Shown in pieces: positions 36,868 to 45,522 of a stretch of 64,000 nucleotides of DNA. This stretch comes from Candidatus Streptomyces philanthi (GTDB lineage: Bacteria > Actinomycetota > Actinomycetes > Streptomycetales > Streptomycetaceae). Each line of letters starts with the position of its first letter. Position 1 is the first letter of the stretch. Position numbers and translations under genes: made by a program. Where the stretch lies: NCBI GenBank assembly GCA_018114805.1, contig CP073042.1, positions 2,294,001 to 2,358,000 of the forward strand, given 5' to 3'. Below the pieces are notes generated by a model. The model was not told the DNA's origin and searched no databases. It saw only the letters and a program-made list of their open reading frames with translations.

Positions 36868-37233
36868 GTGCCGACCTATCAGTACCAGTGCACCGACTGC
36901 GGCGAGGGCCTTGAAGCGGTGCAGAAGTTCAGCGACGAGGCGCTCACGGAGTGCCCGAGCTGCAAGGGGCGCCTGCGGAAGGTGTTCTCCGCGGTCGGCG
37001 TCGTGTTCAAGGGCTCCGGCTTCTACCGGACCGACAGCCGCAGCGCCTCCTCCAGCAGCACCCCGGGCTCGTCGAAGTCCACGAAGAGCGGTTCGGACTC
37101 GTCTGCTTCGTCGGGCTCCTCATCCTCGTCTTCGTCGTCCGACTCGTCGTCGTCCTCGGCCTCCTCGTCGAACAACACGAGCGCGTCGAGCACCAGCAAG
37201 CCCGCGGCGGCCAAGGGCTCCACGGCCGCCTAG
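36868..37233 (+). CDS. FmdB family zinc ribbon protein
   Basis: A 121-residue FmdB-type protein. Residues 1-47 form a zinc ribbon (CTDC ... CPSC) with the typical opening MPTYQYQCTDCGEGLE and the stretch LRKVFSAVGVVFKGSGFYRTD. The rest is almost entirely Ser with some Ala/Thr/Lys, expected to be disordered. GTG start with AGGAGG seven bases upstream. Located between an MFS gene and the MTAP gene and preceded by a CIRCE-like box, suggesting a heat or protein-stress role (inference). Confidence 0.88.
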   Translation: MPTYQYQCTDCGEGLEAVQKFSDEALTECPSCKGRLRKVFSAVGVVFKGSGFYRTDSRSASSSSTPGSSKSTKSGSDSSASSGSSSSSSSSDSSSSSASSSNNTSASSTSKPAAAKGSTAA

Positions 37234-37300
37234 GGCGCCGCTGCCCGGTCCCGGCTGCCGTCCGGCGCCGACCCGACCGCTCGTCCGCCGTTGTCGCTCG

Positions 37301-37354
37301 CGCGGTTGCGGTGGCTGGCGCGGTCGCGGTCACTGGCGTGGTTGCGGTCGCTGG
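37301..37354. repeat. 18-base imperfect tandem repeat
   Basis: Three copies of about CGCGGTTGCGGTCGCTGG (37301-37318, 37319-37336, 37337-37354) and a partial fourth, in the 379-base spacer after fmdB. No gene spans them. The rest of the spacer holds the fmdB terminator and probably the promoter for the MTAP gene. Confidence 0.65.
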
Positions 37355-37407
37355 CCCGGTGACTGTCGCGTCGTGGATGCCTCACGTCGCCACCCCGTTT
37401 CTTCGTC

Positions 37408-37449
37408 GTGGCCCCCGGCCTGCCTCTCCGGAGGTGGGCCGGGGGCCAC
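37408..37449 (+). terminator. Hairpin after fmdB
   Basis: GTGGCCCCCGGCC (37408-37420) pairs perfectly with GGCCGGGGGCCAC (37437-37449) over a 16-base loop. A 13-bp stem about 175 bases after the fmdB stop. Confidence 0.75.
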
Positions 37450-37612
37450 GTCGTGTACGGGAGGCGGCTGGGGGCAGGCGTCGGGGCGCGCGGGTTGGCG
37501 CGGGCCACGTGGCGTACTGGTGGTCGCGCGGGCCGGTGCGCGGGCGTGCGCTGCGCGCTCGTCGGCGGCCCGGCACGCACGAGCCGCGCGCGGCGCCATT
37601 AGGGTGACCCGC

Positions 37613-38470
37613 ATGGCCGAGACGCAGACCACAGCACCGTCGGTAGCAGCAAAGCCCGCGCCCCAGGCGGAGATCGGGGTGATCGGCGGTTCGGGGTTCT
37701 ACTCCTTCCTCGACGACGTGACCTAGATCACCGTGGACACGCCCTACAACGCCCCCAGCGACTCGCTGTTCCTGGGCGAGGTGGCCGGCCGACGCGTCGC
37801 CTTCCTGCCACGCCACGGCCGCAAGCACCACCTGCCGCCGCACCGCATCAACTACCGCGCCAACCTGTGGGCCCTGCGCTCCGTCGGCGTGCGACAAGTG
37901 CTCGGCCCCTGCGCGGTCGGCGGGCTGCGCCCGGAGTACGGACCGGGCACCCTCCTCGTCCCGGACCAGATCGTGGACCGTACGAAGGCGCGGGCGCAGA
38001 CGTACTTCGACGGCGAACCCCGACCCAACGTGGTGCACGTGACATTCGCCGACCCGTTCTGCCCGCAGGGGCGCCTCGCGGCGCTCAAGGCGGCGCGCGG
38101 GCGCGACTGGGAGCCGGTGGACGGCGGCACGCTCGTCGTCATCGAGGGCCCGCGCTTCTCCACCCGCGCGGAGTCGCGCTGGCACGCGGCGCAGGGCTGG
38201 TCGGTGGTGGGCATGAGCGGCCACCCGGAGGCCGTGCTCGCCCGTGAACTGGAGTTATACTACACGTCATTGACCCTGGTCACCAACCTGGACACGGGCA
38301 CGGAGGCCGGCGACGGTGTCTCCCACGAGGAGGTCATGCGGGTCTTCGCGAGCAACGTGGACCGGCTGCGCGAGGTCCTCTTCGACGCGGTGGCCGCCCT
38401 CCCCGACCCGGCCGAACGCGACTGCGCCCGCGCCCACGAGGGGCGCGACCTGGGCATCGAGCTGCCTTAG
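37613..38470 (+). pseudogene. S-methyl-5'-thioadenosine phosphorylase / purine phosphorylase (internal TAG)
   Basis: MTAP/PNP-type phosphorylase for methylthioadenosine recycling. 286 codons with GVIGGSGFYSF, FLPRHGRKHHLPPHRINYRANLWAL, GPCAVGGLRPEYGPG, DQIVDRT, VVIEGPRFSTRAES and GMSGHPEAVLARELELYYTSLTLVTN. Codon 38 is TAG (37724-37726, within CCTAGATC) where relatives have Glu (GAG). A leucine TTA codon, rare in Streptomyces and read by bldA tRNA, appears near 38260 next to an unusual AT-rich patch. Everything else is intact, so one base change would restore the enzyme. Confidence 0.85.
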
Positions 38471-38868
38471 CCCTCGCCGGGCTGGCCCGCTCCCCTCCCG
38501 GGTCCGGCCCGGGGGCCGGGGGCCCGGGCCGGGGTCCGGGGCGCCCCGAGCTGGACTGGTGCGGCGCGGCGCGCGTGGCTGGTTTGTCGGGGGTGGGGTG
38601 CGCTGGGTTGGCGCGGCTGGGCTGGGCTGCCTCCGGTTGGGCTGGCGCGGGTCAGGTCGGCTGGTGCGGTTGGGCTGCCCCCACGTGGGTTGGGCGGGAC
38701 TGTCCCGGTTGGGTTGAGCTGGGGTGGCGAGGGAGGGGCGGAAGTGGGTGACGGAGTTATCCACAGCCCAGCGGCCGTCCACAGGCGCTCACGCGATCCT
38801 CCGAACGCGTGCACCGTGGGGTGTGCAGGCCACAGGGCCCCGACTCCGGACGACAGGTGGTGTTCGTC
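38471..38868. repeat. GGTTGGGCTG-rich low-complexity spacer
   Basis: A 398-base spacer with G-rich repeats: many GGTTGGGCTG, GGGCTGGGCTG and TTGGGTTGAGCTGG units between about 38600 and 38720, strongly G/T-skewed on the plus strand. It could form G-quadruplex-like structure. No gene is supported. The promoter for the next gene must lie near 38750-38850. Confidence 0.55.
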
Positions 38869-39730
38869 ATGTCCGCGTACGCCCCTTCCCCAGTCCCCCG
38901 CGTCGACTCGGCGCAGCAGCCGCCGGCTCCCGTGGCCGGCCCGGGCGCCCCACCGGACGCCGCGCCTGGGCGCGACCGGGCCGCCCCCGCGCCGCGCGCG
39001 TTACCCCTGTTCGAACCGGCGCGCGTACGCCAGGCACGCTGGCATCGGCTGCTGGCACCGCGTGCCGCGCAAGCGACGGCGTAGGGCGGCTCTCGCCCTG
39101 CTGGCGGTGGCGGCGCTGGCCTCGGCGGTCGCGGCGGGCTCCACGGACGACAAGCACTCCCCCTCCTCGGCTCTGTCCACCGCCCCACCTGGCACTCCCC
39201 ACCCCGGCGGCGCACGCGGCACGCCGCCGGCGTCGCCACCCCCGGCCCGTTCCGCCGGCCCGCCCGGCGAGGAGCGCGGGCACCCGACGGGCGACCTGCG
39301 AGTGGCGGCGGTGCGGATCGCCGACGCCGGGGTCGTGCGGCTGCTGCGCCGCGGCGACCTCGTGGACGTGCTGGCCACCGCGGCCGACGCCGTCTGGGCC
39401 GGCCCGCCCGCGGTCGCGCCGGCGCCCGGTCCAGCCGTTGACGCGGCCGCTGGTTCGGACGAGATCGACGGGACATCCGGGGCACCCGGGTCGGCCAGGG
39501 CCAAGGGCACGCCCCGGGACCGGCCGGCCGAGCGGGAGGCCGCCCCCGATGGCGGCCCGTCCGTGGGCCCGCGCGTGATCGCGCACGCCGCTCGCGTGGT
39601 CGACGTGCCGCCGGCGCGCGAGACCGCTTCTGGTGAGGGCACGCTCGTGGTGCTCTCCGTTCCCCGGCAGACCGCGACGGCCTTGGTCGGCACGGGTCTC
39701 GCCGCGCGATTGGCGGTGGTGCGGCGATGA
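38869..39730 (+). pseudogene. SAF/RcpC-CpaB-like pilus assembly domain protein (frameshifted)
   Basis: A Streptomyces protein with an N-terminal Pro/Ala-rich segment (MSAYAPSPVPRVDS), a basic stretch, one TM helix (AALALLAVAALASAVAAGS) and a C-terminal SAF/RcpC-like region (VAAVRIADAGVVRLLRRGDLVDVLA, VIAHAARVVDVPP, TLVVLSVPRQTATALV). The N-terminal part and the TM part lie in different frames; a one-base indel near 39050-39070 would join them. Relatives sit by mscL, as here. The link to pilus assembly is only by domain similarity. Confidence 0.7.
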
Positions 39731-39844
39731 TTCGCGTTCGTGTGCTGTCACCTCACGGATTCGGGCGGGCGGATTGGACAGCGCTGCCGCACCGTGCCAT
39801 AAGTTGCGGAATCTGGAAATCCGATGGTGGAAAGAGGCACGGCC

Positions 39845-40375
39845 GTGAGCAGTTCGGCGACCGACGAGAAACAGAGCGTCCTGGAGGGCTTCAAAGCCTT
39901 CCTGATGCGTGGCAACGTCATCGATCTGGCGGTAGCCGTCGTCATCGGCGCCGCGTTCACCAACGTCGTGAACTCGGTGGTGAAGGGCGTCATCAACCCG
40001 CTGGTCGGCGCGTTCGGTACCAAGGACCTCGACAGGTACAGCTCCTGCCTCAAGGGCCCGTGCAAGACGAACGAGGCGGGCGACGTGGTCAGCGGCGTCC
40101 CCATCATGTGGGGCACCGTGCTCAGCGCCACCCTGACGTTCCTGATCACGGCCGCGGTCGTGTACTTCCTGATGGTGCTGCCCATGTCGCGCTACCTGGG
40201 GCGGAAGGCGGCCCAGGACAAGCAGGTCGAGGTGGAACACGCCGAGGCGGAGGCCAGCGAGGTGGAGCTGCTGCGCGAGATCCGCGACGTGCTGGTCGCG
40301 CAGCGCGGTGCCCCAGCCTCCGCTGGACAGGCCGACGGCGGTCCGGAGTCGGGGCCGGCGCCGACCGAGCGCTGA
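39845..40375 (+). CDS. mscL: Large-conductance mechanosensitive channel MscL
   Basis: Osmotic safety valve that opens under membrane tension. 176 residues: N-terminal amphipathic EKQSVLEGFKAFLMRGNVIDLAVAVVIGAAFTNVVNSVVKGVINPLVG (first TM helix), an extracellular loop with two Cys (CLKGPCK), a second TM helix (TVLSATLTFLITAAVVYFLMVLPM) and a charged C-terminal helix. GTG 39845 is preferred, with AAAGAGG upstream; an ATG at 39824 adds seven residues. Longer loop and tail than E. coli MscL (136 residues). Confidence 0.92.
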   Translation: MSSSATDEKQSVLEGFKAFLMRGNVIDLAVAVVIGAAFTNVVNSVVKGVINPLVGAFGTKDLDRYSSCLKGPCKTNEAGDVVSGVPIMWGTVLSATLTFLITAAVVYFLMVLPMSRYLGRKAAQDKQVEVEHAEAEASEVELLREIRDVLVAQRGAPASAGQADGGPESGPAPTER

Positions 40376-40481
40376 GCGCCGCGTTCCGCCGCTGCCGCGC
40401 GCTGCTCGGCGAGGTTGGAGACGCCCTCTCGGGGCGGCCGACGGCCGCAGCGACGAAGCCGCCCCATCGGCCTCGGTCCTC

Positions 40482-40667
40482 TTACAGGTGGTGGGGCGGC
40501 TTCTCGTCCAGGAAGCGGGCCAGGTCGGCCGGGCCGCCCTCGCCCGGCCTCGGAGTCCGCTCGCCCCATCCCTGGTCCGTATCGTCCGAGGACTGTTGCG
40601 CCAACGGGTCGTCGAAGATCAGCGCGGCAGCCGGATCGCGCGGTTCAGAAGCGGGGTCGGTGCTCAT
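40482..40667 (-). CDS. Small conserved hypothetical protein
   Basis: A 61-residue acidic protein ending PADLARFLDEKPPHHL. It resembles a small Streptomyces protein found near mscL, as far as I recall. No domain is named. The reading frame has a normal codon bias and sits between genes on the other strand with no competing coding frame. Confidence 0.6.
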   Translation of the reverse strand: MSTDPASEPRDPAAALIFDDPLAQQSSDDTDQGWGERTPRPGEGGPADLARFLDEKPPHHL

Positions 40668-40838
40668 GCCCCCAGGGTACGTCCGCCGCGCGGCATGGCG
40701 CCGAGCATCGCTCCGGTCCGCCGTGCCGGAGCGACGCTCGGCGGCGACCGCGTCGCGGCTGCCGGTCCCCCAACCGGCAGCCGCAGAACGCAGCGGGGCA
40801 GGATCACCCGTACCTGCCCCTCTGGTGTGGCCCTCGGT

Positions 40839-41393
40839 CTACCGAGTGGCGGCCAGCTTCTCGTGCCACCAGTGGCCCCGGGCCGCAACCCAACGGACCG
40901 GAAGCCCCAGTCGATGCACGACCAGCACGGCCTCCAGCTCGGGACATCCCATCAGCGGCCGGTCGAGGGCGGTCTTCAACCCGTACGCCCGCCCATCCGG
41001 TAGCACCCCCTCCACGGTGATCAGCACGCGTGCACCGGACTCCCTGATCCGCTCGCGCAGTGCCCCCACCGGTCCCCTCATGGGCAGCGAGACACGGGAC
41101 GCGTCGAGTCGGCCACAAGCGAGCGTCGTGACGACCGACTCCGGCACCAGGGGCAGCATGATGACGGCCACCTGGTCACCGGAGCACACGCCAAGCTCGG
41201 TCAGCATGCTTGACGTGCGGGTCGCCTGGTCGAGGAGTTGCCTGTGGGTGAACTCCTCGGCCCGCCCCTGCTCGCCGACCCAGCGCAACGCCACCGGTTC
41301 CCCCGAGCCACCCGATACCGCCGCCGGCGTGGTCACGGCGGCGGAGAGGGTGGTGGCGGTGGCTGGTGCGGTGGTGTCAGATACGGCGAACAT
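40839..41393 (-). CDS. Truncated AMP-binding (acyl-CoA synthetase N-terminal) protein
   Basis: A 184-residue protein similar only to the first third of acetyl-CoA synthetase-type enzymes: EFTHRQLLDQATRTSSMLTELGVCSGDQVAVIMLPLVPESVVTTLACGRL, then ALRERIRESGARVLITVEG. It ends near the position of the usual HWWHE motif. The ATP-binding loop (YTSGTTG type) and catalytic Lys are absent, and no continuation lies downstream. It cannot adenylate alone. It may be a relic or a regulatory stand-alone domain. Confidence 0.7.
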   Translation of the reverse strand: MFAVSDTTAPATATTLSAAVTTPAAVSGGSGEPVALRWVGEQGRAEEFTHRQLLDQATRTSSMLTELGVCSGDQVAVIMLPLVPESVVTTLACGRLDASRVSLPMRGPVGALRERIRESGARVLITVEGVLPDGRAYGLKTALDRPLMGCPELEAVLVVHRLGLPVRWVAARGHWWHEKLAATR

Positions 41394-41745
41394 GAGAACA
41401 GCGTGGCGGGCTGGCGTTGACGTCCGATCAACGAACGCTATACGCGCACGTCAGAGGCGATTTTCAACGGCTATGCCGGCATCGCTCACCCCGTCGGCGT
41501 CCCGTCCACGGCCCGTCGGCGGCCGGCTCGGGCCCGTCCTCGGCCCGCTCCACGCCGCCCGCCACGCTACCTCCGCCGCCCCGTGGCCGGGCCCAGCCGC
41601 TCGCCCGACACGCCGCGTCGGACCAACCCGGGCGGAACCTCCTGCCACGGCCCACCGACCCGGCTACCGCCCCGTCTCCATCCCGTGCGCGCTCCGTTCC
41701 GTCGCCCCACCGGCCCGGTGCGGGCCGCGTGATAGGCATGGCCCC

Positions 41746-43143
41746 ATGGTGGCCGCTGACGACGCTGGAACCGGTCCGAGCAACGCGACAGCGGCAGAAG
41801 GCACCCCCCGGCCGGGCCTACGGAACGCCTTGACGGACGTCCGGGGTCTCCGGGTGGGCCACGCCCAGCGACAGGGCGGGGGCTGGCTGAGCGGCACCAC
41901 CGTCGTACTCGCCCCGCCGGGTGGCGCGGTGGCCGCGGTGGACGTACAGGGCAGCGGGCCCGGCACCCGGGAGACCGACGCGCTCGATCCGCGGAACCTG
42001 GTGGGACAGGTGGAGGCCATCGTCCTGACCGGGGGCAGCGCCTTCGGCCTGGACGCGGCCTCCGGGGTGATGGCGTGGCTTGAGGAGCGGGGCCGCGGAT
42101 TCCGGGTCGGCCCGCGGCCGGCCCAGGTGGTGCCGGTCGTCCCGGCAGCCGCGCTGTTCGACCTTGGCCGCGGCGGCGACTGGCACGCCCGGCCCGACGC
42201 CGCGCTCGGGCGGGAGGCCGCCGCCGCTGCGGCTGCCCACTCCGGGGGCGGGGCAGGCAGCGCGCGCGGCAACGTGGGGGCGGGCACCGGAGCGGTGGCC
42301 GGCGGCCTCAAGGGGGGCATCGGCACCGCGAGCGTGGTGCTGCCCTCCGGCATCACGGTCGCCGCCCTCGTCGCGGTGAACGCGTCGGGCTCTCCGGTCG
42401 ACCCGGCAACGGGCCGCTTGTACGGCACCCTCTTCGCCACGCACGACCAAGTCGACGGCGGGGGCGACGGCGGCGGCCACCACGGGAGGCACGGTGTGGA
42501 CGCGCCGCTGGGTGGGGCGGTGCCGCGCGAGCGGCATGCCGAGGCCCAGCGACGACTTCGGGAAGCGCGGGAGGAGTCTGAACGGCGCTCGGCCGCTTCC
42601 GTACGGCCGCCACTGAACACCACGCTCGCCGTCGTGGCCACGAACGCGACGCTGTCCCGCGCCCAGGCCCAGAAGCTGGCGGGCACCGCGCACGACGGGC
42701 TGGCCCGCGCGGTGCGGCCGGTGCACCTGCTCTCCGACGGGGACACCGTGTTCGCGCTGGCCACCGGCGAACGGCCGTTGCTGAGCCCAACCGTCGCCGG
42801 GACGGCCACAGGCGACCCAGCTACGGACCCGGGCCCCGGCTCGCCTTCGGGCTCAGGCTCACACTCGCCTTCGGGTTCGGGTTCGGGTTCGGGTTCGGGT
42901 TCGGGTTCGGGTTCGACCGTCGCCCAGGTTCCGGGGTCGACCACGGACCAGGCCGCAGACCCGACCTCGGACCCGGCCTTCGGGGTGCACGTGGCGGCGG
43001 GGGCGCTCAACGAGGTGCTCACCGCCGGGGCGGACGTACTGATGCGGGCAGTGGTGGACTCGATGCTCGCGGCTGAGAGCGTGGACGGTCCAGGCGGCGT
43101 CTTCCCCGCCTACCGGGACCTGTACGCCGCGCCAGCGCGCTGA
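41746..43143 (+). CDS. P1 family peptidase (DmpA/NylC-type, S58)
   Basis: An autoprocessing N-terminal-nucleophile hydrolase (L-aminopeptidase/DmpA, NylC oligomer hydrolase). 465 residues: GLRNALTDVRGLRVGHAQ, VLTGGSAFGLDAASGVMAWLEERG, GNVGAGTGAVAGGLKGGIGTAS, and the self-cleavage region LNTTLAVVATNA. The mature beta chain would begin at a Thr there. A Gly/Ser insert (about 362-392) encoded by TCGGGT repeats sits before the conserved C-terminal stretch (DPAFGVHVAAGALNEVLTAGADVLMRAVVDSMLAAESV). No signal peptide. Start ATG 41746. Confidence 0.87.
   Translation: MVAADDAGTGPSNATAAEGTPRPGLRNALTDVRGLRVGHAQRQGGGWLSGTTVVLAPPGGAVAAVDVQGSGPGTRETDALDPRNLVGQVEAIVLTGGSAFGLDAASGVMAWLEERGRGFRVGPRPAQVVPVVPAAALFDLGRGGDWHARPDAALGREAAAAAAAHSGGGAGSARGNVGAGTGAVAGGLKGGIGTASVVLPSGITVAALVAVNASGSPVDPATGRLYGTLFATHDQVDGGGDGGGHHGRHGVDAPLGGAVPRERHAEAQRRLREAREESERRSAASVRPPLNTTLAVVATNATLSRAQAQKLAGTAHDGLARAVRPVHLLSDGDTVFALATGERPLLSPTVAGTATGDPATDPGPGSPSGSGSHSPSGSGSGSGSGSGSGSTVAQVPGSTTDQAADPTSDPAFGVHVAAGALNEVLTAGADVLMRAVVDSMLAAESVDGPGGVFPAYRDLYAAPAR
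42871..42915 (+). repeat. TCGGGT hexamer tandem repeat in coding sequence
   Basis: About 7.5 head-to-tail copies of TCGGGT, encoding an SGSGSG run within the P1 peptidase. Such repeats slip during replication, and the copy number may vary between strains or be miscalled. Confidence 0.85.
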
Positions 43144-43204
43144 GCCGGGCGGCGGGGGCGGCGTGGGGGCGGGGGTGGGGGCGGGGGGAAGCCCCAAACA
43201 GGGC

Positions 43205-43240
43205 AGAGCCCCGGTGCGGGGGGAGTGGCACCGGGGCTCT
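43205..43240. terminator. Bidirectional hairpin between P1 peptidase and hrdD
   Basis: AGAGCCCCGGTGC (43205-43217) pairs perfectly with GCACCGGGGCTCT (43228-43240), 10-base loop, between two convergent genes. Confidence 0.85.
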
Positions 43241-43295
43241 CTGGTCTTGGGGGCGCCGAGGTCGGGCGTCGCCTGACCTCGGCGTCGTGGCGCTG

Positions 43296-44297
43296 CTACG
43301 CCGCCGCGTCGAAGCCCGTGTCGCGGGCCAACTTCTTCAGTTCGAGCAGGGCGTGCTTCTCGATCTGCCGGATGCGTTCGCGGGTCAGTCCGTGCTGCTT
43401 GCCGACCTCGGTCAAGGTGCGCTCGCGGCCGTCCTCCATGCCGTAGCGCGCCTTGATGATCGAGGCGGTGCGTTCGTCGAGCCGGCCGACCAGGTCCTCG
43501 AGGCCCTCGCGGCGCAGCATCACCAGGACCGACTGCTCCGGCGACTCCGCCGAGGTGTCCTCCAACAGGTCACCGAACTGGGTCTCGCCCTCGTCGTCCA
43601 CCGACATGTTGAGACTTACCGGGTCACGGGCCCAGTCGAGCACGTCCGCGACCCGCGCCGGGGTGGAACCGAGTTCGGCGGCGATCTCCGCGTGCTCCGG
43701 ATCGCGCCCGTTCTCCCGGTTGAACTCGCGCTGCACCCTACGGATGCGGCCCAACTCCTCGACCAGGTGGACGGGGAGCCGGATGGTGCGCGACTGGTCG
43801 GCGATGGAGCGCGTGATGGCCTGTCGAATCCACCAGGTTGCGTACGTCGAGAACTTGAAGCCCTTGGCGTAGTCGAACTTCTCCACCGCGCGCACCAGGC
43901 CCGCGTTGCCCTCCTGGATCAGGTCGAGGAGCGGCAGGCCGCTGCGCGGGTACCGGCGCGCGACCGCTACCACAAGGCGCAGGTTGGAGCGGATGAACAC
44001 GTCCTTCGCCCGGGCCCCCTCGGCGGCGAGTGCCTCAAGCTCCGCGCGGCTCGCGCCGCCCGCCTCGGCATCGTCCACCTCGCCGTCGAGGATCTGCTGG
44101 GCGTACACCCCGGCCTCGATGGCCTGGGACAGCTCGACTTCCTTGGCCGCGTCGAGCAACGGTGTACGTGCGATCTCGTCCAGGTACATGCCGACCAGGT
44201 CGCGGTCGGTGATCTCCCCGCCTACGGCGCGAACGCTGCTTGCCCCGTCAGAACCGGTGTTGGTGGCCTGACGACGGGCGACGGCACTGGTTGCCAT
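43296..44297 (-). CDS. hrdD: RNA polymerase principal-like sigma factor HrdD
   Basis: Group 2 sigma factor similar to the principal factor HrdB but without its long N-terminal region. 333 residues with region 1.2 (DLVGMYLDEIARTPLLDAAKEVELSQAIEAG), 2.3-2.4 (KGFKFSTYATWWIRQAITRSIADQSRTIRLPVHL), region 3, and region 4.2 (TLTEVGKQHGLTRERIRQIEKHALLELKKLA). The ATG at 44297 follows GGGAGCACGC. A longer frame to 44438 is not conserved. A SigR-type promoter lies ~90 bases upstream. HrdD is dispensable in S. coelicolor. Confidence 0.93.
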   Translation of the reverse strand: MATSAVARRQATNTGSDGASSVRAVGGEITDRDLVGMYLDEIARTPLLDAAKEVELSQAIEAGVYAQQILDGEVDDAEAGGASRAELEALAAEGARAKDVFIRSNLRLVVAVARRYPRSGLPLLDLIQEGNAGLVRAVEKFDYAKGFKFSTYATWWIRQAITRSIADQSRTIRLPVHLVEELGRIRRVQREFNRENGRDPEHAEIAAELGSTPARVADVLDWARDPVSLNMSVDDEGETQFGDLLEDTSAESPEQSVLVMLRREGLEDLVGRLDERTASIIKARYGMEDGRERTLTEVGKQHGLTRERIRQIEKHALLELKKLARDTGFDAAA

Positions 44298-45084
44298 GCG
44301 TGCTCCCTTGCGATGAGTTGGTCGCGGGGTCGGGCTGGTCGGGATAGAGGGTCTGGACCCTGCAAGTACCCCGTCCGATGGAAACAACGAGCGGAAACAG
44401 ACAGAATTCCCGGCCGGCCCCGCAATTTTCGTGATCATGCAGTAGCGTGTCCCGCCGCAAGGGAGCCCACATGTCAGTGGATCATCGGGAAGCGCAGGTC
44501 AGGGCGGGTGCCGGAGACGGCCCCCACGCTTGTCCGACTTCCGGCCCGCGCGGCGCCCGTGAGACGGCCATCACGTCCTTCGCCGCGTGCCCCGTTCCCG
44601 AACGGCGTCGTCCGCGTCCATGCTTCTACCCTGTAGACGGCATACGTCGCCATCTGGTTGCTCAGCCCGCCGGCCGCCCGGCGATGGAAAGCCCAGGTGG
44701 CGGCACCGGACAGGAGTCGGCCCCGCGCGGCCCGGCCGGCCCGCGCCCCATCGGACCCTCCAGGCCGTCGGGCCCCGGTCGCTTGCAAGCGCAACCAGGT
44801 TCGGCCCGCTTTCACACCCAACCGCCACCGCGCACAACACCGCTCCCTCGCCACACCGCGCCTCCATTCTATCGGGGCCCCGCCACACCAAGGCCCCGCC
44901 GTCGACCGCATGCCGCGCACAGCCCTGCGGTGAACCGCCCACCAGATGGCCGTCATCGCAGGTCACAGCAGACAAACCGGCTGATCGAGTTGCCGGGCGC
45001 CGCGCCCGGGTGTGCTGTGGAGGGTGTGCCCTGCCGGTCGACCAGGGGTGACGGCCGGGGGTGACGAGAGAGAGGGGTCCAGTC
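44298..45084. other. Long divergent region between hrdD and a membrane protein gene
   Basis: About 790 bases without a supported gene. The left part holds the hrdD promoter. Short open frames around 44450-45060 on both strands have mixed third-position composition. I see no RNA gene or clear hairpin. Could hold an unrecognised small gene or long leader. Confidence 0.4.
44385..44411 (-). promoter_or_regulatory. SigR-type promoter of hrdD
   Basis: On the minus strand GGGAAT (44411-44406), 17 bases, GTTG (44388-44385). SigR targets in Streptomyces carry GGGAAT-N18-GTT, and hrdD is a known SigR-dependent gene. The spacer is one shorter than the consensus. It lies ~90 bases before the start codon. 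Confidence 0.7.
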
Positions 45085-45522
45085 ATGACGCACAGCCACA
45101 CGCATCCGCAACCTCACGCACACGGCCCCCGGCACGCGCGCCCGCGCAAGCCGGGCGCGACGGCGCGGTACGTCGAACACCACACCTACGACTGGTCCGT
45201 CCCACTCGCGCTGGGCCTGTTCTTCGGCGCGTACGTCGGCTTCCTGGAGCACGACGGCGGCTCGTCGGCGGGCAAGTCCGCGATCGTCGGGCTGATCGCG
45301 GCGGCCGTGTGCTTCGCTGTCTGCTACGCCATCGGGCGCCGCCAGGGCTCGATGATCACCGAGGTGAAGACGCTCGCGTACGCGGTGGCCTTCGGTTGCG
45401 CCTTCGGGTTCCTGTACGGGCTCAGCGGCGCGACCGTGTTCAAGGCGTCCATGATGGGCCTGCTGCTCGGCGCGATCATGGGTATGTGCGCCCTGTACGT
45501 CTTCCGTAACCGAGCACGCTGA
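45085..45522 (+). CDS. Small integral membrane protein
   Basis: A 145-residue protein I cannot name. His/Pro-rich N-terminal tail (MTHSHTHPQPHAHGPRHARP) with six His, then four TM segments (SVPLALGLFFGAYVGFLEHD; SAIVGLIAAAVCFAVCYAIG; TLAYAVAFGCAFGFLYGLSG; ASMMGLLLGAIMGMCALYVF). Conserved in Streptomyces by my recollection. ATG 45085 with GAGAGAGAGGGG upstream. The His-rich tail could bind metal (inference). Confidence 0.7.
   Translation: MTHSHTHPQPHAHGPRHARPRKPGATARYVEHHTYDWSVPLALGLFFGAYVGFLEHDGGSSAGKSAIVGLIAAAVCFAVCYAIGRRQGSMITEVKTLAYAVAFGCAFGFLYGLSGATVFKASMMGLLLGAIMGMCALYVFRNRAR

Noticed and set aside
37724-37726. Recoding of TAG (selenocysteine/pyrrolysine-like or suppressor) in MTAP and other genes
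   Set aside because: TAG is also used as a normal stop (for example fmdB and the last methyltransferase), and the replaced residues differ (Glu, Asp, Trp), so consistent recoding is unlikely.
39727-41745. Long frame running from 39727 into the P1 peptidase
   Set aside because: Only the part after 41746 has family similarity; the upstream part is an out-of-frame reading of mscL and of the antisense AMP-binding gene.
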